A stretch of 41,187 bases of DNA, taken from NCBI GenBank assembly GCA_002683135.1, contig NYSS01000186.1, positions 1 through 41,187 on the forward strand. Direction: 5' to 3'. This DNA is from Planctomycetota bacterium (GTDB taxonomy: Bacteria; Planctomycetota; GCA-002687715). Positions 36,373-41,187 of the stretch are shown one piece after another. The position numbers and the translations under genes were made by a program. Under the pieces are notes generated by a model. The model did no database searches and was not told where the DNA came from. It saw only the letters and a program-made list of their open reading frames with translations. Position 1 is the stretch's first letter. Each line of letters opens with the position of its first letter.

Positions 36373-38252
36373 ACAAGAATCTCGTCCTTGTACTACTGAC
36401 GGCCGCGCTCACCGCCTGCGGTACGGACGCTCCACCGAGCGACCAGGACGGCAAGGCGATCACGCCGACCACGCCGGTCGTCGCAGAGTCGCCGCTGGAC
36501 CTCGACGCGATCCGACGCATCCCCGTACAACACCGGCTTCGATATCAGCCCTTCGGCACCTACGCCAAGGTGATGGTTCGTTCAGTCACGGGGAGGGACA
36601 ACTTCCACAAGACCGATCCCGTCCTGTTGTTCCTCCATTGGCGCTTCAATCCGCTGCAGGCCGCCCACGGGCGCTTCATCAAGCTCCCGTCCCGGGACAC
36701 GGCAGAGCACTACGGCCTGGAGAAACCGACCGCAGCCACGGAGTACACGTCGCTCGCCATGCTGCGAGAGAGCCCCAAGTTCATCCGGGCCATCGAGGTC
36801 ATCCGGCGAAAGAAGTTCGACGAGAAGGTCGCCACCGAAGGACACGAGGACGAGGCATGGGGCTTCTGGAGCCGCGCCGCCACGCTGGCGAACATCTGCG
36901 GCGTCTCCCCCGAGAGTCCGGACACCCAGCCTCCCGCCGACGAATTCGCCGGCGTGCTGCCCGTGCTGCCTCCGGTGTCCGACCCGGTGAGCGGCGAGGC
37001 CTACGTCTTTCAATCGCCCAGGGACATCCGGCGGATGGGCTGGGGCGCCGACCGCACCGACGCCGTGACCACCGCGATGACCGGCCTCGCCGATAGCTTC
37101 GCGGCCAACGACGCCGATGCCTTTACGGGGGCCTCGGAGGGGCTGCTCGCCGCGATCCTCGCGATGAACCCGGGGCGCGACCCGAGCTGGCGGAGCCTCG
37201 ACTGGATTGACCGTGAAGTGACCCTCAACCGGTTGAACCCTTTCTCAGCCCTGCGCTTCATCTACTTCGGCGTCTTCTTCATCGCCCTGTGCGCCCTCCC
37301 CTTGATGGGGCTCAAGGGTTCCGAGGGTGGCACCGGCCGTACGATCGGGAGAATCGCCTGGGCCACCCCGATCCTCGCTGCCATGGCGGCCCTCGCCTAT
37401 CACACGTGGGCGATCATCGAACGGACCGAGATCTCCGGCCGAGCCATGATCGGCAACCTGTACGAGTCGTTTGTGTTCGCCGCGGCCAGCGGGATGCTGC
37501 TGGCGCTGATCTTCGAGTTCGTCTGGCGTCGTGGATGGCTCACCGTGAGCGGCGCGATGGTCGCCATGCTGGCCTTGTTCAGCGCCCAACTCGACCCCGA
37601 GTTCATGAACCCGGAGGTCTCCAAGCTGCAGCCCGTGCTGATCAACAACAGCCTCATCCACATCCACGTACCGACGATCATGTCCAGCTATGCGGTCCTG
37701 GTGCTGACGGTGATTCTGGGCCACGTGTACCTCGGGCTTTGGCTCGTTCGAGGGACCTCCCGCGAGCCCCAACACCGGGCATCTTTGAGCAGAATCGCCA
37801 CGTTCATGTTCTGGACAATCCCACCCGGTGTCATTCTGCTCTTCGCGGGCATCGTCCTCGGTGGCGTATGGGCCGACGCATCCTGGGGTCGGTTCTGGGG
37901 CAATGACCCAAAGGAGGTCGCCGCTGCGGTGACGTTCGTGGTGTTCGTCATTGTCATCCACGGTCGGTGGGCCGGCTGGTTGAGGGACGTGGGCACCGCC
38001 CTCGGATCCCTGGTCGGTGGGGTCGCCCTGTGGTGGACCTGGTGGGGGTCGAACGTGTACCAAACCGGACGACACTCCTACGCCGGCGCCGGCGCCAACA
38101 TCCCCTGGGGCCCGCTGCTGATCCCCGCCGTCGAGATGCTCTTCTTCGCGTTCATCGCCGTGATCTGGGCGCGGCGACGCCAGTTCTACAGGGATTTCCC
38201 TGACGCCGATAAGGCGACGCCTCCGGATGGCCTCATGTCCATCACTGATTAG
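36369..38252 (+). CDS. ccsA: CcsA-type heme handling protein with lipoprotein-like extracytoplasmic extension
   Basis: 627 aa; typical CcsA is about 320. The N-terminus is a lipoprotein signal ([11 protein letters not shown]17) and residues 20-290 form an extra domain outside the membrane. From about 295 come the CcsA helices, with [20 protein letters not shown], then NLYESFVF, histidines in [13 protein letters not shown], and the heme-binding WWD-like region [10 protein letters not shown] (W510-E516). In most CcsA proteins the motif reads WxWDPKE, so the second Trp is Asn here. ATG at 36369 overlaps the resB stop. With ResB it forms the cytochrome c synthase. Confidence 0.92.
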   Translation: MNKNLVLVLLTAALTACGTDAPPSDQDGKAITPTTPVVAESPLDLDAIRRIPVQHRLRYQPFGTYAKVMVRSVTGRDNFHKTDPVLLFLHWRFNPLQAAHGRFIKLPSRDTAEHYGLEKPTAATEYTSLAMLRESPKFIRAIEVIRRKKFDEKVATEGHEDEAWGFWSRAATLANICGVSPESPDTQPPADEFAGVLPVLPPVSDPVSGEAYVFQSPRDIRRMGWGADRTDAVTTAMTGLADSFAANDADAFTGASEGLLAAILAMNPGRDPSWRSLDWIDREVTLNRLNPFSALRFIYFGVFFIALCALPLMGLKGSEGGTGRTIGRIAWATPILAAMAALAYHTWAIIERTEISGRAMIGNLYESFVFAAASGMLLALIFEFVWRRGWLTVSGAMVAMLALFSAQLDPEFMNPEVSKLQPVLINNSLIHIHVPTIMSSYAVLVLTVILGHVYLGLWLVRGTSREPQHRASLSRIATFMFWTIPPGVILLFAGIVLGGVWADASWGRFWGNDPKEVAAAVTFVVFVIVIHGRWAGWLRDVGTALGSLVGGVALWWTWWGSNVYQTGRHSYAGAGANIPWGPLLIPAVEMLFFAFIAVIWARRRQFYRDFPDADKATPPDGLMSITD

Positions 38253-38262
38253 GACCTCCCCG

Positions 38263-38841
38263 ATGGCCGACCCGCAAGTACCGAACGAGGACGCCTTCGC
38301 CGCCCTCGTCAAACAGCAACTCCACCACCTCGGCGAGGACCCGTCGCGTGAGGGGCTGGCCCGTACACCCGAACGCGTCGCCAGATCGTTCGGGTTCCTC
38401 ACATCGGGTTATCGCACCGACATCCAGACCCTGATCAACGGCGCCATCTTCGCGGAAGACTGCTCGGAGATGGTGCTCATTCGCGACATAGAGATCTACA
38501 GCTTGTGCGAACACCACATGCTGCCGTTCTTTGGCAAGGCACACGTCGCCTACATCCCCAACGGCCGGATCATCGGCCTCTCCAAGGTCCCCCGTATCGT
38601 TGATGCGTTCGCCCGGCGGCTCCAGGTCCAGGAGCGCCTCACTCAGCAGGTCGCCGAAGCGCTCTACGACGCCCTCGATCCACGCGGGGTCGCTGTCGTG
38701 ATCGAGGCCCGTCACCTCTGCATGATGATGCGAGGAGTGGAGAAGCAGAATTCCTCGGCCACCACGAGCTCCATGCTCGGGCTCTTCCGTGACGACCCCA
38801 AGACACGGATGGAGTTCCTTGATTTGTCGCGCCGGGGTTAG
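38263..38841 (+). CDS. folE: GTP cyclohydrolase I, type IA
   Basis: A 192-aa enzyme opening GTP to dihydroneopterin triphosphate, the first step of folate (and queuosine) synthesis. Zinc ligands C82, H85 and C153 sit in [20 protein letters not shown] and [10 protein letters not shown], and [12 protein letters not shown] is the usual helix. ATG at 38263 has AGGA about nine bases upstream and starts before the first conserved helix. It follows ccsA by ten bases, so it may be read from the same transcript. Confidence 0.97.
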   Translation: MADPQVPNEDAFAALVKQQLHHLGEDPSREGLARTPERVARSFGFLTSGYRTDIQTLINGAIFAEDCSEMVLIRDIEIYSLCEHHMLPFFGKAHVAYIPNGRIIGLSKVPRIVDAFARRLQVQERLTQQVAEALYDALDPRGVAVVIEARHLCMMMRGVEKQNSSATTSSMLGLFRDDPKTRMEFLDLSRRG

Positions 38842-38858
38842 GCCGCCGCGCTCGGTTT

Positions 38859-38876
38859 GCGTACGTACGCTACGAT
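38859..38876 (+). promoter_or_regulatory. 12-bp palindrome abutting a leaderless -10
   Basis: GCGTACGTACGC (38859-38870) is a perfect palindrome and directly precedes TACGAT (38871-38876), which ends six bases before the GTG start at 38883. The palindrome fills the -35/-10 spacer, a position suited to a repressor or MerR-like activator. Confidence 0.45.
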
Positions 38877-38882
38877 GGTCCT

Positions 38883-39284
38883 GTGGACGACCTGAACACG
38901 ACCAGTGAGATCCTCGACATCCACGAGGCGCGGCGCCGGATCGGCGACGTCCGCCTGGTGGTCGACGCGATCATGGCCACCACCCGCGAGATCGCGGCGT
39001 TGCAGCAGGAGCTCCGCGCCATGCGCTCGGACAGCGATCGCGACACCGAGCTCCGCGACCGCCATAGCCATGCGCAGGTGGCCTTTCGCGAAAAGGTCCA
39101 ACAGCTCAACGCCCTCGGCGCCGTTCTCAAGGACCCGATGACCGGGCTCATCGACTTCTACACATGGGTGGACGGCGAGCTCGCGTTCCTCTGCTGGCAG
39201 CACGGGGAGGACAACATCGAGTACTGGCACGGCATCGAGGAAGGCTACCGCGGCCGCAAACCGGTCAGCGAATTTCCCAGTTGA
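38883..39284 (+). CDS. DUF2203 family protein
   Basis: 133 aa starting with GTG at 38883, six bases after TACGAT and with no Shine-Dalgarno. The N-terminal half is a long helix (residues 15-80, with ALQQELRAMRSD and HAQVAFREKVQQLNALGAVL). The C-terminal half carries the family signature: DPMTGLIDFYT, ELAFLCWQHGEDNIEYWHGI, GYRGRKPVSEF. The family has no known function. The conserved Cys-Trp, Trp-His and Gly-Arg residues suggest a binding site. nth begins four bases later, so the two are one operon. Confidence 0.93.
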   Translation: MDDLNTTSEILDIHEARRRIGDVRLVVDAIMATTREIAALQQELRAMRSDSDRDTELRDRHSHAQVAFREKVQQLNALGAVLKDPMTGLIDFYTWVDGELAFLCWQHGEDNIEYWHGIEEGYRGRKPVSEFPS

Positions 39285-39288
39285 CCCG

Positions 39289-39963
39289 ATGGCCAAAAAG
39301 ACCAGGCCAAGACCAAAGAAGCGGCGCATCACCAAGCCTCTGAGGGACCGCCTAGCCCGCATCCTCTACACCCTGGACGAGACGTACCCCGATAGCCGCT
39401 GCTCGCTCAACCACAGGAGCGCGTTCGAACTGCTCATCGCCACCATGCTGTCGGCCCAGTGCACCGACGCGCGCGTGAACATCGTCACCGTTGACCTGTT
39501 TCGACGTGCCCGCTCAGCCAAGGCGATGGCCGCGGTTCCTATCGACGAGCTGGAGATGCTCGTCAAGACGACGGGCTTCTTTCGCAACAAGGCCAAGAAC
39601 GTGAAGGCTGCGTCCGAGCTCATACAAGGGCGGCACAAGAGCAAGGTCCCTGACACCATGGAGGCGCTGCTCGAACTCCCCGGCGTCGCGCGCAAGACGG
39701 CGAATTGCGTGCTGGGCACCTGGTTCAAGGAGCCGGTCGGGGTCGTGGTCGACACCCACGTCACCCGCATCGCCAACCTGCTCGATCTGAGCAGGAACAA
39801 GGATCCGGTCAAGATCGAACAGGACCTGATGGCCCTGCTCCCCGAAGAGCACTGGGTCCGCTTCACCCATCAGCTCATCGACCACGGACGCGCGGTCTGC
39901 GTCGCGCGGCGACCCCGCTGCGGCGAGTGCGCCCTCGCCGACGACTGCCCGTCAGCGAGCTAG
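39289..39963 (+). CDS. nth: Endonuclease III, base excision repair
   Basis: A 224-aa bifunctional DNA glycosylase/AP lyase for oxidised pyrimidines. The helix-hairpin-helix LPGVARKTAN contains catalytic Lys136, Asp155 lies in VVDTHVTR, and the 4Fe-4S ligands C204, C211, C214 and C220 follow the pattern C-x6-C-x2-C-x5-C. The N-terminal 15 residues are strongly basic, which may add DNA affinity. It ends in CTAG, which also forms the stop codon of the opposing TM2-domain gene. Confidence 0.97.
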   Translation: MAKKTRPRPKKRRITKPLRDRLARILYTLDETYPDSRCSLNHRSAFELLIATMLSAQCTDARVNIVTVDLFRRARSAKAMAAVPIDELEMLVKTTGFFRNKAKNVKAASELIQGRHKSKVPDTMEALLELPGVARKTANCVLGTWFKEPVGVVVDTHVTRIANLLDLSRNKDPVKIEQDLMALLPEEHWVRFTHQLIDHGRAVCVARRPRCGECALADDCPSAS

Positions 39964-40328
39964 GCGTCCGCGAGCCGACGATTTTCAGCGTCGCGAAAGT
40001 CGCCGGACGCGATGCGAACCACGTCGCACAGCGTCCAGACGCACAAGCCACCGAGGGTCAAGAACTGCAGGACGCCGTACACCACCCGACCCGTGTAGAA
40101 CTGGTGGATCCCCCCGATTCCAAAGCAGAACAGCGGCACGAGCGCCAGCAACAACGCAGCCGACCGGGTGGAGGGGGACCTCCCGAACTCCAGCGCAGGC
40201 CTCACGGTCCGACGCCGCCGCCGCGCTGCCGGGTGGAGCCCAAAATCTTCTACCGCAAGGGTCTGTCCGCACTGGGGGCAGAACGCAACCGCGCCGCAGA
40301 AGGGCTCGTGGCAAGCATGGCAAATCAT
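39960..40328 (-). CDS. TM2-domain membrane protein with zinc ribbon
   Basis: 122 aa from ATG at 40328 (a GTG at 40355 is possible). Two CxxC pairs at the N-terminus (CHACHEPFCGAVAFCPQCG) form a zinc ribbon. A basic linker and two membrane segments follow, the TM2 fold: LFCFGIGGIHQFYTGRVVYG then LQFLTLGGLCVWTLCDVVRI. TM2 proteins are common and of unclear role. Its TAG stop uses the same CTAG as nth on the other strand. Confidence 0.9.
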   Translation of the reverse strand: MICHACHEPFCGAVAFCPQCGQTLAVEDFGLHPAARRRRRTVRPALEFGRSPSTRSAALLLALVPLFCFGIGGIHQFYTGRVVYGVLQFLTLGGLCVWTLCDVVRIASGDFRDAENRRLADA

Positions 40329-40450
40329 GGACCCACGCCTATTCGGCCCCAGCACCGAGTATTGGCACGCGCGCTTCCTTTCACGACCTCTTTTGCGAAG
40401 CCACGATTGCCGGAACCTGGGACCGCCGCCTTCCGGAGACGGAGTGTCTC

Positions 40451-40828
40451 ATGGCCCTGCTTCCATCCCTCATCCTGCTCATCCTGATCCCTGCTACCCA
40501 ATCCTCCGACGTGCGCCTGGAGGGCGCCAGGCTCGCGCTCTTCGAACGCACGAAGGGGGCATCAGAGCTCGGACGAGATGTCCACTGGCGAATACCCGCG
40601 GCGGCCTTCTCTCGTCCGACGCGACAGCGCAGAGGTTATGACCTGTATGTCCACAAGGGCGTCGGCCTCGTAATAGGCTCGCGCGCAGCGGACCTCCAAG
40701 AGATCCGACGGCGCGGTGGGGTCGCGAGCGTTCGCGGCCGCGTGTTTCGCGTGCCACCGAAGCGACGCAGGAGAGGCGAACCGGCCTACGCCATCGACGT
40801 GCGCCAGATCCGTCGACGCCGCAATTAG
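40451..40828 (+). CDS. Small exported protein of unknown function
   Basis: 125 aa, with a signal peptide (MALLPSLILLILIPATQS) and a basic mature part containing DLYVHKGVGLVIGSRAADLQ and GGVASVRGRVFRVP. It has many Arg residues, and a small beta-barrel such as an OB-like fold would fit the spacing of strands. No family recognised. GGAG lies about 12 bases before the ATG. It is divergent from the TM2 gene across 122 bases. Confidence 0.65.
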   Translation: MALLPSLILLILIPATQSSDVRLEGARLALFERTKGASELGRDVHWRIPAAAFSRPTRQRRGYDLYVHKGVGLVIGSRAADLQEIRRRGGVASVRGRVFRVPPKRRRRGEPAYAIDVRQIRRRRN

Positions 40829-40839
40829 CGACATAAGAA

Positions 40840-40869
40840 CAGGCCGGAGAGGCGAACCTCTCCGGCCTG
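40840..40869 (-). terminator. Strong intrinsic terminator on the minus strand
   Basis: A perfect 13-bp stem, CAGGCCGGAGAGG with CCTCTCCGGCCTG. Read on the minus strand the loop is TTCG, a stable tetraloop, and TTCTTAT follows, giving a U-rich tail. On plus the loop is CGAA with no T-run. It therefore best fits the end of a minus-strand transcript coming from the right, though it may also stop the small secreted gene ending at 40828. Confidence 0.75.
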
Positions 40870-41187
40870 AGTACGATCCCCCTCGAAGGAGTCCGCCAAC
40901 TCCAACAAGGAGATGCCGGGCCGCGGGGTTGATGGAGCGGACAGTAACGAGTCGCAACCCGTAGCGAACCCACTCCGAGGGGTGCCCCTCTTGCGAGGAG
41001 ACGCCTGTCTAAGAGCAGAGACCGTGCCACAACAAGGGACCTCGGCAGTCTCACCCCCATTCATCCCCCGAAAGTCACTATGCAAAGAGGGATACGGTTC
41101 CAGACGGGGGCGACGGCAAGCAACGGCAGACGGAGCAATGTACCCAGGAGAGGACAGACCTACGGCCGCAGGTGTCCTCTCCGGAGG
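40870..41187. other. Region without a supported gene at the right edge
   Basis: About 320 bases. Long frames are open on both strands: minus down to 40825, and plus from ATG at 40913 to the edge. Neither shows the high third-position GC of the neighbours or a recognisable protein. A TACGAT -10-like box is at 40872-40877 on plus. The minus-strand terminator at its left end argues for a minus transcript, perhaps a structured RNA or the 3' end of a gene off the edge. tmRNA, RNase P RNA and 4.5S signatures were looked for and not found. Confidence 0.5.
41147..41182. repeat. Hairpin near the right edge
   Basis: GGAGAGGACA (41147-41156) and TGTCCTCTCC (41173-41182) are a perfect 10-bp inverted repeat with a 16-base loop that can itself partly pair. 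It shares the GGAGAGG core with the terminator at 40840, but no T-run follows on either strand. Confidence 0.5.

Noticed and set aside
40363..40380. Sigma-54-like TGGCACG sequence between the TM2 gene and the small secreted gene
   Set aside because: The -24 GG is present, but ten bases on the sequence is TC, not the required GC of the -12 element.
40913..41187. Plus-strand open frame from ATG after AAGGAG
   Set aside because: The ribosome site touches the ATG, third positions are not GC-rich like neighbours, and the translation shows no recognisable protein. It may only be open by chance.
40825..41187. Minus-strand open frame reaching the right edge
   Set aside because: It reads through the terminator hairpin and has non-coding codon use; a structured RNA or untranslated end fits better.

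Overview
The window comes from a GC-rich bacterium, most likely a planctomycete or close PVC relative. The grounds are a UvrA of double length with four ATPase domains, a very long GreA-type factor like the one in Chlamydiae, ResB/CcsA-type cytochrome c maturation with a lipoprotein-like extension on CcsA, and a secreted Asp-box protein of a style common in large planctomycete proteomes. This placement is inferred from family knowledge, not from a search. I see no phage, transposon, CRISPR array or integron; it reads as a compact chromosomal segment with many 4-bp gene overlaps.

Left edge to 5.5 kb: a minus-strand set (a gene running off the edge, a secreted protein with C-terminal membrane helices, an FHA-like protein) diverges from a CDF metal exporter. 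A secreted Asp-box protein, tRNA-Leu(CAA), and an overlapping minus-strand Trm112-like/HIT pair follow.

5.7-17.5 kb is the most interesting block. A minus-strand operon reads uvrA (1932 aa), an XPB-type helicase, then its XPB-partner protein. It meets a 755-aa GreA-domain protein tail to tail, with overlapping stop codons. DNA damage recognition, an XPB translocase and a transcript-cleavage-type factor therefore sit together.

17.5-24.2 kb: a small helical protein, then the minus-strand operon dacB-rarA-suhB (each joint a 4-bp overlap), then galE and a TPR/HEAT secreted protein or lipoprotein.

24.3-33.8 kb, plus strand: a PilZ protein; purC-purE-mtnA (purine synthesis plus methionine salvage); a small conserved-looking protein; a membrane-anchored protein; a cysteine-free histidine kinase with the RegB quinone motif paired with an NtrC-type sigma-54 activator; a DUF1294 membrane protein; a cupredoxin; and a short-form thiC.

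33.8-41.2 kb: resB-ccsA, folE, DUF2203 and nth (endonuclease III) on plus, a TM2-domain protein on minus, and a small secreted protein. The last 359 bases hold no convincing gene, but they carry a strong minus-strand intrinsic terminator, which implies a transcript entering from the right edge.

A recurring signal is a -10-like hexamer TANNNT exactly six bases before the start codon at five genes. This suggests leaderless transcripts are used alongside Shine-Dalgarno-led ones.
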